A DNA stretch of 64,000 bases, from positions 496,001 to 560,000 of the forward strand of contig NC_081338.1 of the NCBI RefSeq assembly GCF_022539665.2. The letters are read 5' to 3'. The position numbers and the translations under genes were made by a program. How positions within the stretch are numbered: the first letter of the stretch is position 1; the number at the start of each line of letters is the position of its first letter. Shown piece after piece: positions 35,381 through 45,834 of this stretch. This DNA is from Daphnia carinata (taxonomy: Eukaryota; Arthropoda; Branchiopoda; Diplostraca; Daphniidae). The notes below the pieces were generated by a model. The model had not been told where the DNA came from. It did not search any database and saw only the letters and a list, made by a program, of their open reading frames with translations.

Positions 35381-37030
35381 ATTTGTTGTACCGATCAAAA
35401 AGCTCTTCAACTTCCGCCAAACAGCGACGATCTTCTTCCTCATTTTCACGCACAAATACTTCCAACGGATACTAACATTACAAGAAATATGAGATCAGGT
35501 AACAGTTTGAGCCTAATTGAAATTTTAAAACTAACCTTGTGGCGAGGGAAGGTTCCAATTGGCCAGTCCTTTGTAGGAATGTCCAGTTTATGGACTGGCT
35601 TGGTATGAGTCGTGATTAACGTACCAAACGTTCTGTCGTGGAAAGCGCCTTTTGTAACAGAGCAAAGTGTAAAGCATCTTCCCGTGTGGGATGATGGACT
35701 TTACGGATTAAGACAAATAAATGTAAATTGAACTCGAGGCGTTTTACCCACAATGATGTATGTATTATATCAGCTAAGACATAAGAGTTAAAAAGACAAA
35801 GAACAAAGAAGAAGAAGAAACATTCAAGAAACAAGTCAAAAGAAACAAATATAATTGGGTCTTACCGTGATCACACGTATAGAGAACGAGAAGAAAAACG
35901 ACACAAGGCGGGCGTGATACGCAACTTCCACGAGAGCGATACACAAACAATAGTTCAAAACAAATGGAACTAGACAGTCGAATCACCGCGAATAATTCTA
36001 AGTCTAAACAATTTTACTGGACTGACTCGGCGAATAAAATGTTAAGTAAAAGGCACAAATTCAAGCATAACATTAATAAAGTAATATAAATGCTTTCAGG
36101 CAACTACTCGAATCGGCTGCAAGTTCTAGTCTGATCTTCCTCAGATGCTGGGTTAACCACGGAACTTTGCATATTGCAAAGTGGCGTGATTGGGAGGAGC
36201 TTGTAGGCTGCACGCGGTTGACCAATTAAAAGACGCGTTCAATATGGCGTGATATTGATGACGTATCGCCTGCGTGAATCATCTTGCAGGTGTTCATCTA
36301 GATCACCCGCGCTGCGTATGTTGCGGTGCAATTAATATGTTCACCCTTGATGAGTAATAAAGACATCGAGAAGAAATATATGTTGAAGATGTCTATTTGG
36401 CTTCGTTACAAAAGGCTTTAATTTAATATTGATTCAACATTGTAATGTGTTTCTAAATACCTTTGAAAGACATAACAGTCAGGTCAGAAACACCAGGCAA
36501 TTGGTTCATTACGCAACTCGTCTTCTCCTCTGGGGTATATGACTTATCTCCCCTCTGTTTCCGGCGATACCAAACGAAAATTGCCTTGTACGCATTTTCG
36601 TTTGAGCACGATCCACACGCCATAGTCGTTACCTTTAAATATATTTTTTATTATTTGCAATAGGTCGGAACAATTAAGGAGCTACAACTTACCTCTGTAT
36701 GGCCTTTGGGAGCAATACGTAACAGAGAATTCTGGACTCGCTGAGGATAATTTTCACCAGGAAATACACCGAGGGCAGGTCGGTTTATGAATCTTTGAGA
36801 AATATAAATTAAAATTTTGATGTTGCCCAGACAGGTAAATAATCAATTCAATTACGTTCTGATGTTTTCCTTATCTTGACATCTAATAATTCAGGGTGGT
36901 TGTAACCCAATGGAACTGAAGAGGTTTGAGTGTAAACATCAAGCAGAATATTGCCATCGACATCGTATAAATAGTTTCGTATGCTCTTCGAATAATCGGC
37001 GAACAACTGCACTACGTCCGAGATCTGCAA
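35381..37030 (-). pseudogene. ABAT: Captured GABA transaminase fragment (five exons)
   Basis: Minus-strand exons in protein order: 37027-36870 ([31 protein letters not shown]), 36790-36693 (FINRPALGVFPGENY, LLRIAPKGHTE), 36640-36465 (TMACGSCSNENAYKAIF), 35648-35536 ([31 protein letters not shown]) and 35471-35381 ([20 protein letters not shown]). These match consecutive segments of 4-aminobutyrate aminotransferase, the mitochondrial PLP enzyme that breaks down GABA, roughly residues 60-250 of a 500-residue family. Introns have GT-AG ends and the exons are open, but the start, the PLP-lysine region and the C-terminus are absent. A solo LTR (35668-36410) sits in the third intron. Confidence 0.85.
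35668..36410 (+). mobile_element. Solo LTR, copy 2, in a captured ABAT intron
   Basis: TGTAAAGCATCTTCCC to GGCTTCGTTACA, flanked by AAAG at 35664-35667 and 36411-36414. AATAAA at about 36356 lies near the right end. It is 743 bases and related to copy 1 at 31719. It is younger than the capture because it splits the intron between two ABAT exons. Confidence 0.8.
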
Positions 37031-37554
37031 AGATAAATTTGGTAATTTAAAGTCTTATGACGTTAACACAAAGTATGGCAAATAGTATAAAGAAAAATGG
37101 CAACTGACTTGAATTTTTTTCACTTTTTTTCACACTGCTATGCGGCCGTTGCTCAGGCTGCTGTTGTTGCTGATGGAGAAAGTCGAATAACTGTTGTTTT
37201 ACTTTGCGGGCCTTTCAACTGCTTCCAAAACTAAGAAAGAAAAAAAAACTCAGGTTTGATGAATGAAAATTACGAACAAGAAAAACGAACAATAACATAT
37301 AATATAGCATGCAACAAGAATGAACAACATGGAACGAATCCGGGTTTTTACCATCTTTATTCCTGCTGGATGTTAGGGTTTGCCACCTAAGACGATAATA
37401 AATTAAGGTAGTTAATAGTTGAAAATGCGTCTAACTGAAATGATAATTAAACAATGGCTCTCAGATACTATCTAGTAGGAAGATTATAAAAGTTTTTCAA
37501 CATTCCAAAAAGTTATAATTATCGAGTACTTAAATTTTAGATAAATACGAAAGA

Positions 37555-37940
37555 AATTCACCTGTGGCAATAAGGCACTTGTGGTAGGTGATGGTAAGGC
37601 CGTCATCTAACTCGGCTTTGCGACCAGCAATGTCCAGTTTAACTACATGATGTCCTCGCACAACTGAAACACCACCATTTTCTTTGGCAACTAATTCCAC
37701 TGGACTGCAGTAGAATTCATCCTGATCGAAGAACAAACTGGATCCAAAAATAGGTCACATTCATTAAAATAGCGCAACACAAAATTATAACTTTAGACAA
37801 TCACCTTCACTTTTTTCCGTTCCACTGCTTAAACTTCAGTTTGTTTGACACTTCGGGATCGTCACTGAACCACAATTCTTACGCGATAGTGGTGGCCTCA
37901 TGTAAGGCAAGTGGTTTTCTTCACCAATGACTAAGACCTA
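37555..37940 (-). pseudogene. AIFM1: Captured apoptosis-inducing factor fragment (two exons)
   Basis: The exon at about 37935-37805 reads VLVIGEENHLPYMRPPLS and, one frame over, ELWFSDDPEVSNKLKFKQWN. The exon at about 37738-37555 reads DEFYCSPVELVAKENGGVSV, VKLDIAGRKAELDDG and YHKCLIATG. These are adjacent parts of the FAD/NAD-binding region of AIF, a mitochondrial oxidoreductase with a role in cell death. A one-base slip inside the first exon breaks the frame. Both AIF and ABAT pieces are on the same strand, AIF upstream. Confidence 0.8.
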
Positions 37941-39084
37941 GAACAAATGATTCAATTAAAAATGGCGAGATATTTTATGGCATGCTTATAAAAGTCCGAT
38001 TCGATGAGTTGTAGCCTTGAACGTGAACGGAAGAACGAAAAGCCTTTAAATCATAAAAATAAAATTAATTTAGATTCACTTACACATATCTTACCATTCA
38101 TAGCTGGGTGTGTAGTTGGTTTTCTCCTCAACAACAGAATTGGATGTCGTGGTTCTATAAATTGAAATCCGTTAAAGCTCAGTACTTGCATCTTGAGATG
38201 AATGTCTTGACGTAACTAACAGCCGTAATGCTGTTATTTCATCTGAACGATAAGAAAAATGATCACATAAATTTCACAAACAAAAAACTGTGAACATCTA
38301 GATTACCAGAAGGATGATAGTTATAAGGCAGCTAACAAGTTGGTTCCCAAATGGTTCATGGTAAATCATCTCTAGTTTCATGATTCTCCTTGAAAGTAAC
38401 CACCTAAGAAACATTTCGGATTAGTAATCTGTGTCAAATTTCCAAATGCAATTAATAAAATTATGTCTATACTTTAAATACCTTTCCTTCCAAGTAAATT
38501 TTTTTCTTCTGTGGTGCTAATGCCAACATGAATTTGAAATGTACCAAAACTGCCAAACCTAGGAAATAAAATTTTTTTTTATTTTACTGAAACTAGCCAC
38601 TTACCTGTCAAACAAACACCGCTTACAATAAGCAACTTCAACGATTCATAGAATTGTAGGATGTTGACACTTCGAGCTTGCAACAGTCGTCTGCTTGTAG
38701 TAACCGTTGCCATATATATCGTAAAAAACAATATTTTGCGCAAGGGCAAACAGTGTTTTATTATGAAATTAACGTTTATTAAATTATTTTTATGTAATAA
38801 TTTTCTTAGTTATCTGTGTATTAAGAGGTACTTATGCGCCCTCCCAAGAATCCTTATTGAGGCACGAAGAAAAAAAAAAGTGAATAGTGACACTAGTAAA
38901 GGGCGGGTGATGGTAGGCCTGAAAACACCAGTAAGAAAATGTAAAATGCAAAAATTCAAATACTGTGTAAACAAAATTACTTTTCTATTAAATGAGCTCA
39001 AAAAAGCAATAGAAAAAGCATATAATCCTGCAAAAATATTATGAATGTAAATTTAAAAAAAAAAGTTATAATGCAGTGAAGAGG
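37941..39084. other. Pack-MULE interior, no gene recognised
   Basis: On minus near 38715-38590 a frame beginning MATVTTSRRLLQARS looks like a basic mitochondrial leader and could be another captured first exon, but I cannot assign it to a gene. The plus frame at 38661-39044 lacks motifs. Confidence 0.3.
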
Positions 39085-39367
39085 CGTCATATTGATAACG
39101 GTGTTTGGAGTGCAGAAACCAATATAGGCCGTTCGGTTTTTTTTTCAACATATAGGAAAACCAATTGTACATTGATTTTTATGATGGAGAAATAGGACTT
39201 TAAGGCTGGAGAAATAGGACCCTCAATATGGAGAAATAGGACCCTTCAAAAAATGTTTGAAGATTGGGTCCTATTCCTCCAGGTCCTATTTCTCCAGGTC
39301 ATATTTCATATTTGTAGGTCCTAAATCTTCGGGTCCTATTTCTCCAGGTCCTATTTCTCCGGCTACC
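39085..39367 (-). repeat. Pack-MULE right TIR with GGAGAAATAGGACC units
   Basis: Inverted partner of 33682-33945, with the same unit cluster and central link (GTTTGAAGATTGGGTCC). The terminal bases are CTCCGGCTACC, the complement of the GGTAGCCGG end seen in the 24597 MULE. Confidence 0.85.
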
Positions 39368-39389
39368 GAATGCAGGCTGATATATACAA

Positions 39390-40323
39390 TGTATGTACAA
39401 TAGTTATGGTAATTGAAATAAATGAATAAAAGAGAAACAATTTTTTAATTATTTGTCAGCAAAACTAATTACAAGAATTAGTTCATTAATTACAATAAAT
39501 AGCCCTTGGTAAGGACTATCAATTTTTGGTTAATTGTTATCAACATTTTCAAATGGAAAAAATCTTAAAGGCAAAATGTATTTTTGTTGTTTTTCGATCT
39601 TAGGTTGTAATGGGCGCAACTGATAAAAAAAATAGATGTTAAGGTTAAACTTTTTCCTTTTTGAAAAATTTAACATAAATTTTATTGAATTAGATAGCTC
39701 TTGATAAGAGCTATCGATTGATACATAATTTGTCAATTTTGACTGTTTATTTTTCCTCGTAAATAATTATTAAAGGGGATGGGGTGTGTGAAAAAGACGA
39801 AGCTTTGCATTGATCGTTTGATGCTTAATCTTCGTCAAAACATGAAATCGTTATAATATTTTTGTTGCTGGTGATCCCAGGAACAAGTTTGTTTGAACCA
39901 TACTTTTAAGGTGCTACATTTAACCCCAAAATTACGTTTGAAAAAGTGGTTCTAGACAAACCATTATGGCAACCATTTTCTTACGGTGCCCAGTTCAAAT
40001 TGTAAAAAGTGTAAATAGGTGTAAAAAATTGTAATTGTAGGTAAATATTTACAGTTTGGTTGTGACTAGAGAATTTTAATATCCGTCTTAGACAGAAAAT
40101 CCCAAAAATTAACTAAGCTAAGTTAAACAAATTTATTTCTTCGGTTTTCGTTTAGTTAACTTAATTTAATTATAACTTTAATTTTTAATTTTAAGGGTTT
40201 TTTCCACATTTCCGCGTGGAAAACTAAGTTTTAACGTGCCGTACCCGTGGAATAATTTCAAGCAGACAACATTCCAAAAAAACAATTGACTATAGCGCCG
40301 CGCGTTTATCATTTTGACCATAG
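39390..40323. repeat. Dispersed repeat related to the 54.5-kb foldback element
   Basis: This stretch matches 54880-55810 in the same orientation and 56633-57120 in reverse, at roughly 85-90%. Shared landmarks are the hairpin GATAGCTCTTGATAAGAGC, the text CATTTCCGCGTGGAAAAC, and a small minus ORF (39736-39530). It is cut at 40323 by the element that follows; its continuation CAACTATGTAC ... GTAGTGAGACCATGTTG is seen at about 41558-41671. Confidence 0.7.
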
Positions 40324-40620
40324 GCAGAGTCATAGAAACCTGGTTCCTCCACGCTGTATGGTAAATGCTATACGGGTATGCTGGGACTCGTGGTTGAATT
40401 CTGGCCTCTAAAAGGCGCCCTAGCGGCTTTTGTGGAGTACTACATGAAAACAATCAATGACATAATTTCTGTAAAAATTTCGACAGCCAATCATAGCAGA
40501 CGCGCAAAAACGAGGGGAAGTTGAAAAGGAATCAGCAACTGTAGAACATCCCTCCAGCGGTTTGTACTTGGAGTAGTCGGATGGCCAAGTCAAGCGTGTC
40601 TTTCAAGCATGGCGTATTAT

Positions 40621-41078
40621 CAGACTTGCCGCGATCGCGATCAAAAATTGATCGCCGATCCGATCCCCGATCAAAAAATTGATCGCCGATCCGATCTTTT
40701 GAAAAAGATCGGCGATCCCAAAAAATTGATCGCGATCCGATCGTTTTTAGCGATCAAACTTTTCGCCATCTAGCTGTAGATTTTCAGCCGCAGGGTTCTA
40801 TTTCACTGCTATTTTTGCGAATGCCAATTGAAGGAAACTGTTTAGTGTTCACCCTCAATGGCCGCCAGTGACTGTCGCTGTGACAGCCAATGCTATTTTC
40901 GCGAAACAGTGTAAATTTTTACCGTTAGATGCTGCACAAAAATGATCGCTAAAAATGATCGGCAAAATTTGATCGCCGATCCGATCTTTCGCAGTTTGAT
41001 CGGATCGCCCGATCCGATCAAACTCAAAAGATCGGATCGGAGATCGCGATCGGAAAATTGATCGGCGCGGCAAGTCTG
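40621..41078. mobile_element. hAT-type MITE, CAGACTTGCCGCG family
   Basis: CGTATTAT at 40613-40620 and 41079-41086 is an exact 8-bp target duplication. The 13-bp ends CAGACTTGCCGCG are perfect inverted repeats. The subterminal zones are arrays of GATCGCCGATCCGATC-type units in both orientations. It is 458 bp, with no coding, and nested in the element 40324-41535. Confidence 0.9.
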
Positions 41079-41285
41079 CGTATTATAAAAACGGCCTGTC
41101 AGCGCGCAATACCTCCTGCTCCAAAAACTAAATTGCCAGACAGGCCTAATATCCAAACCGTGCTCCACTTTCCATTGTTTAGTAATTAATATAGAATTGG
41201 AATGAGTGGAAAAAACGATAGAAAGTGGAACCTAGCGCCGCGCGTAGCCAGCTTACGTTACGAAAGGGAAAAATAAGACTGATAC

Positions 41286-41351
41286 TGGATTCGAACTCCG
41301 GTTTCCCGCATTGCAATCAGGAGTTCTATCCACTGGACCGTTCTGCTGGTA
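41286..41351 (-). other. tRNA-like sequence, probably SINE-derived
   Basis: On minus the text has an A-box-like GGTCCAGTGGATAGAACTC, a possible TTGCAAT anticodon loop, and a B-box-like GAGTTCGAATCC. The anticodon stem has a mismatch and no acceptor stem closes, so it is unlikely to be a working tRNA. It lies inside the non-autonomous element 40324-41535. Confidence 0.35.
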
Positions 41352-41689
41352 TTAAATGACGCCTCCTTATCATTTTACTATAGGATATCAGGATATCTCT
41401 AAATCTACTCAACAGATGGCTCTTTACAAAGGCCAACTCCGCCCACAAAATCGCTGAAGTTTCAACCACGAGTCCCAGCATACCCGTATAGCATTTACCA
41501 TACGGCGTGGAGGAACCAGGTTTCTATGACTCTGCCATAGGGGAAAAATGCATCCGCAACTATGTACATTATCCTGCACAAAAAGGAGAACACCGATTAT
41601 TTTAAAAATGCTATCTCTGGGCAAAATATATTAACTGTACTACTTAGTACATACGTAGTGAGACCATGTTGGTTGAATGCATGATGTTA

Positions 41690-42213
41690 CTTGCTGATAG
41701 GGATCGGGCCCGCTTTGCTCAAATCGAAGGCCCACTCTTCTTCGAAAAAAAACTGTTCGGGGCACAACGGGGATCACTTCATGAACCGGGGTCGAAGGGC
41801 AAAAATCAGGATTTGCTCTGAAATACCCGGCACCACTTTTAAAGACGGTGGCTGTGTAAAAGGTTCAGGGTGGAAATCGGGTTGGCGGGTAGAATGGGAA
41901 ATAGTGGATTTCTTTCGGAGCATTTTATTTGATCGGTTATGTTACGGCGTTAATCGAGTGGTTTCATTCGGGTATTGAATACCCATTTAGTTCAAGGTGA
42001 AAATATTTTCCCCTCTTCCTCCGATGCCCCAAAATGCTTACCCTGATTGGGATAAAACCCAACGATTGGTTCGGGGCCGATTCCTTCTTGCAGACGATAA
42101 CGTGTTTTCTCTTGCCGCTAAGTGAGAATCGTCGAGTGTAATTGAAGAAGTTTCGTGACTAAACCAATTGTGACTGGCTACACTTTTCGTCTTAATAGTC
42201 ACATATCTATACC
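41690..42213. other. Spacer and likely TSFM promoter region
   Basis: No gene is recognised. TAGGGATCGGGCCC at 41698 is faintly like the hAT end sequence TAGGGCTCGGCCCC but has no partner. The last 150 bases before the TSFM start should hold its promoter; I see no clear TATA box. Confidence 0.35.
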
Positions 42214-43475
42214 ATGAATATGTTTCGGCGATTGTTTCATTGTACTTCCAATATTTCTTTTCGCACCAGCAAAAATATGACAGCCAGTCAGTCTTTACTG
42301 TCAACACTAAGGAAAAAAACTGGATATGCTATCACGAATTGTAAAAAAGCATTGGAAATGAACAACAATGATATTGAAAAGGTATTACAGCTCACCAAGT
42401 AGACTTAAATTTCATTAGAAATGTCGTAATGATAAGTATATTATCTTTCTAAGGCAGAAAACTGGCTACATGCACAAGCACAGTCTCAAGGATGGGCTAA
42501 AGCAGCAAAGCTTCAGAATCGTTCAACTCCAAATGGACTTGTAGGAATTATTTTAAATACAAAATGTGCTGCAATGGTAATAGGAAATATTACACCTCAG
42601 GCCTTCAGATTATCAATTTAATTTATTTAGGTGGAGGTGAATTGTGAAACAGATTTTGTTTCAAAAAATGAAAAATTCCAGTCAGTAGTAACACAAACTA
42701 CTAGGGCATGTTTTAAGAATTCATTAGAAACACTTTTATCCTCAGATGTTCTTCAAGTAACATTCTTCTAAGTTAACAGATTTCAAAATAACTAATCACC
42801 GGTTGTGCAGGAAACACCTATAATCCGACTAGGATTTAGTTCTGAACAGTTAGGAGCATTGCAGCTAAATAACAACTCTGATTCCAAACTTTCAGATTTT
42901 CTTGCACTTAACATTGGTCTAATTGGGGAAAATATGGCTGCTCGTCGAGGAGCTGCACTTTGTTCAACTAACTCGAACATTAAGTAATACATTACAATGT
43001 TCTATTGGAGGCACCAAACAATTTTCTTACTATGCTTCACTGTAGGTTTGCTTCATCTACCCATCCAGAGCAGATGCTCGATGGGTCTTCCTTAGGCAAA
43101 TATGCAGCAGTGATTGCTTACGAAGAAGGCCAGGTTTCATCCGAACAGGATGAGTTAAAAGAAATTATCGATATTGAAAAACTGCCCAAACAGTTATGCC
43201 AACACATTATTGGTTTGTTTTTTGTTTTGGTTTTTTTTCCTAAAATTGTGATTCAGAATTTTGTAAATAGCATTCTAATTGGTTATGTTAACTTCTAAGG
43301 AATGAACCCGCAAAGTTTGGAAAAAGAAGGCAATTCTTCAAACGAAGAGGAAGCAGCGCTTTACCACCAAGAATTTCTTGCTCATCCAGAGTATACTGTG
43401 CGAGAAGTTTTGGACCATGTCGGATGGAAAATCAAAGCTTTCCTGCGTTTTGAATGCGGTGAATCCGTATGCTGA
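42214..43475 (+). CDS. TSFM: Mitochondrial elongation factor Ts
   Basis: Six exons join in frame with GT-AG introns: 42214-42381, 42454-42576, 42631-42756, 42811-42983, 43046-43212 and 43300-43475, giving about 310 residues, the usual size. EF-Ts recharges EF-Tu with GTP in mitochondrial translation. After a leader rich in Arg and Ser, [20 protein letters not shown] and AEKWLH-like [20 protein letters not shown] are the classic EF-Ts N-terminal module; [16 protein letters not shown] is the signature core motif; [12 protein letters not shown] and GMNP follow in the dimerisation region. The start is the first in-frame ATG, and a second ATG nearby could also serve. AATAAA is at about 43612. No lesion is seen. 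Confidence 0.93.
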
Positions 43476-43593
43476 CGTCATGAAACCAAATCAGAGGAGA
43501 CAGACCTCTAATTTAGTTTGCAAGATATTCATTTTTAGTTAATATGCAACTCGCTGAATTTCATTTGGTTTCTCGAATGATGCAAACATTTAG

Positions 43594-43975
43594 TCAGACA
43601 AAATTTAAATTAATAAAGTTTTGTATATTACCATCATCTAAATAGCGATTCCGATTTTTTTTTCTTCGTATGACGCAGGTATTTTGTGAGTTGTAATGTG
43701 TGACAACGTCTTCGTAAAATCCCGCGCTTTCGGAATCTTTCCATTTTGTGTCGTTCTGAAGTGTCTGCAACAGCTCTTTTCGTTTCATACGAACTGCGAA
43801 CTTTGAATGTGTGCCTACAATGCGCCCATCCATAAGAAGTTTTAGAGCCGTTATTTAAGTAACAATGTATCTTAGTTTCCTCTTTTTCGTATCTTATTTC
43901 ATGGCAAATTGTATCACAATCACGAATGAAAAATCTCCCCTTTGCTACAATTTCCATGAGAGGAGAACGGCTCAA
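43594..43975 (-). pseudogene. Uncharacterised ORF with one apparent frame slip
   Basis: The frame from 43975 (MSRSPLMEIVAKGRF, then DCDTICHEIRYEKEETK) runs to about 43850, where a one-base slip near an AAAA run moves the thread to the frame ending at 43594 (MDGRIVGTHSKFAVRMKRKE, then WKDSESAGFYEDVVTHYNSQ). Both halves look like real, charged globular protein, about 125 residues together. It ends 119 bp from the TSFM stop in convergent orientation and contains the TSFM poly(A) signal. I do not recognise the family; a sequencing error or a tiny intron is also possible. Confidence 0.35.
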
Positions 43976-44057
43976 AATAATCGAAATTCAATTTGATTTT
44001 CGAGTTGGGTACTCCTAATCGGCGTTAGACTCGCTGTAGGTAAAGTTCTCCGTAATC

Positions 44058-44453
44058 TTGATCATAGCTTTGGCAACTACCAAACTGTTTCATTTTGCAC
44101 TAATCTTCGAAAAAAAACTGTTGCAAAGGAAAAGCTGGACTGAATGGGAAACAAATTTTCTGCGTCGCCAAATATTTTTGTTTCGGCAAAATAAAACAAA
44201 ACAAAATTTACGAATAAACGAAGTACAACGCAGGTCGGACAAGAAAGAGATGCGTGCTATGCCGGTAACCAAACTTGTCAAGTCGTGCTATGTAAGTCCA
44301 TCTCATATTTCAAAATTGTTGCTCAATAACAGAAGATGTATTAAACTGATCAAAGACGCAAAATTAAACGCATTATCATATTTTCATAACATTGCTTACT
44401 TGGAAAAGCCACCAATCGAAAAGATTGGTCGATTTTCTACTCATTCTCAGTAA
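44058..44453 (+). CDS. Unrecognised basic ORF
   Basis: A 131-codon plus frame, very rich in Lys, Arg and Asn, starts 82 bp from the divergent ORF at 43975. It has no domain, signal peptide or membrane segment that I recognise. An ATG at about 44253 (MRAMPVTKLVKSCYVSPS) could be an alternative start. It may be chance. Confidence 0.2.
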   Translation: MIIALATTKLFHFALIFEKKLLQRKSWTEWETNFLRRQIFLFRQNKTKQNLRINEVQRRSDKKEMRAMPVTKLVKSCYVSPSHISKLLLNNRRCIKLIKDAKLNALSYFHNIAYLEKPPIEKIGRFSTHSQ

Positions 44454-45013
44454 AAATTTATTTGGTAAGACCAATATCAAGCCTAGCGAAGAAGCTTCTT
44501 CTCTAGATGGTTGGCGTTTACACTTTTGCCAACTGCGGCGGTGACTTACTGTTGATCTGCTTTTCTATCTAAATGCAAATGCTGTTTGCCTCACCACGAG
44601 CTGCAGGCGGTAGCAATTGCATTGGCATATAACCGTTGCTTTGTTAACCACTGTTGTGAAAATGTTATCCAACGCCCACCTTGTATTGTATTGTTCCTTG
44701 CGTATTTCACTGTTGGCTACCCATCCAAATATCAGAAACATTTTGTTAAGCCATTGCTTCTAGTTCGGGGGCAGCTCGCAAGCAAACAATAATTTGTAAA
44801 TAACCAATCTCTAAAACACTGCAATATCACCGAACGTTTTATGTGTGTAAAAAGAAGAAACTCAAGTAAAAGCACACCAGGTGTTCCCAGTCGTGAGAAA
44901 ATAGCTGCCATCGGTGGAGGACAATCAACTGCCCGAAGGCGCATTTTCCGGTATTCGAAGTCACTGTCCCCTGGAAAGAGAATTCCAAAAATGCGTTTGC
45001 ATCAACAAGTAAA

Positions 45014-45809
45014 ATGCCCAGATTCCCGTCGCCAGCCGTGAATGGCAACAGTTCCAACAAGCCGTTTGAACAGAGAGGCTGGAACAAGTTTGGCTTCCTT
45101 GGAATGTCTCGTCGTTTCAGTAACTTACAATATGTATCCATAGGAATATTATTCGGCACATGTGTCTTCTTATGGACTAGAAAATTAAATTTAACGAAGA
45201 CATTCGACGGAGGCTTTGCAACTAGTAATCTACGCCAGGTAAGGCGACTGCTGATTTCTCTTTCTGTAAAGTTTACGGCTGGTTGATTCTGTTGGGATAT
45301 CAATATCAATGACATGCTATTATTTATTTATTTCATTTATTAAAATATGTGATATAATAGAATTTCTGTAAATAATTGAAATTTAGACTGCCCGAAGTGA
45401 AAATGAAGAACGTTTAATCAATTCTTGGGCCAATAAAATTGAACTCGAAGATTCGCCATCGAATTTCGAAGAGGGCGAAGAAATTATTAACGGACAAGAA
45501 GATGATGCCAACAATAATGTGCGCTCAAAAGAAGCCGATGTTTATGATAAAGAGGCCTTTTCGATGAACAGTCGCAAAGCATCTGAAGAAGTAGAACAGG
45601 TTGCGGATATTAATTCCTCCAATGCCACTCCGGATGATTCAGCTGTAAAGCCGACCACGTCATCAGAACCATCAGTCGATACGGTACCGGCTGAGCAAGT
45701 TCCGGCTATTGAAAACAGCGAGGAAAGTTCACCAATACCAGTTGAAACGTCGGAAGCTCTAAGTTTACCCGTTTCCACAACAACGATAACAGAAATAGTT
45801 TCTCCATGA
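45014..45809 (+). CDS. Small single-pass membrane protein, uncharacterised
   Basis: Two exons, 45014-45238 and 45387-45809, join in frame (GT-AG intron) to 215 residues. A short basic N-terminus is followed by one membrane segment (LQYVSIGILFGTCVFLWT, about residues 38-55) and then by an acidic, Ser/Thr/Glu-rich tail that looks disordered. This is a type II or tail-anchored layout, as in some Golgi or ER proteins; no enzyme domain is seen. AATAAA at about 45928 is suitably placed. An upstream ORF (44841-45041) in another frame overlaps the start. I do not recognise the family. Confidence 0.6.
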
Positions 45810-45834
45810 TTTTGGGACTTATGAAGATTCAAAT

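Larger units (their letters stand above)
33682..39367 (-). mobile_element. Pack-MULE carrying host gene exons
   Basis: GAATGCAGG at 33673-33681 and 39368-39376 is a 9-bp target duplication. The terminal inverted repeats (33682-33945 and 39085-39367) align over their whole length at roughly 80%, from GCCGGAGAAATAGGACC inward to a shared CACTCCAAAC / GTTATCAAT block. The 5.7-kb interior has no transposase but carries minus-strand exons of GABA transaminase (35381-37030) and AIF (37555-37940) with introns. This structure, host gene pieces between Mutator-type ends, defines a Pack-MULE. It would need a transposase in trans. Confidence 0.85.
40324..41535. mobile_element. Non-autonomous element with 80-bp TIRs, host of a nested MITE
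   Basis: The ends GCAGAGTCATAGAAACCTGG (40324) and its complement (ending 41535) continue inverted for about 90 bases, through TACGGGTATGCTGGGACTCG. CATAG at 40319-40323 and 41536-41540 is a possible 5-bp duplication; other readings of the border are possible, so the superfamily is open. Without the nested MITE it is about 750 bp. It is inserted in the dispersed repeat starting at 39390. Confidence 0.7.

Noticed and set aside
31719-36410. One long LTR element between the two related LTRs
   Set aside because: Each LTR has its own different 4-bp flank (CTTG and AAAG), and the sequence between them has no gag or pol; they are separate solo LTRs.
41286-41351. Functional tRNA gene
   Set aside because: The A- and B-box-like parts are present but the acceptor stem does not close and the anticodon stem has a mismatch.
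44839-45315. 158-codon minus frame
   Set aside because: It lies opposite the spliced plus-strand membrane-protein exon, has no family motif, and is best explained as a shadow frame.
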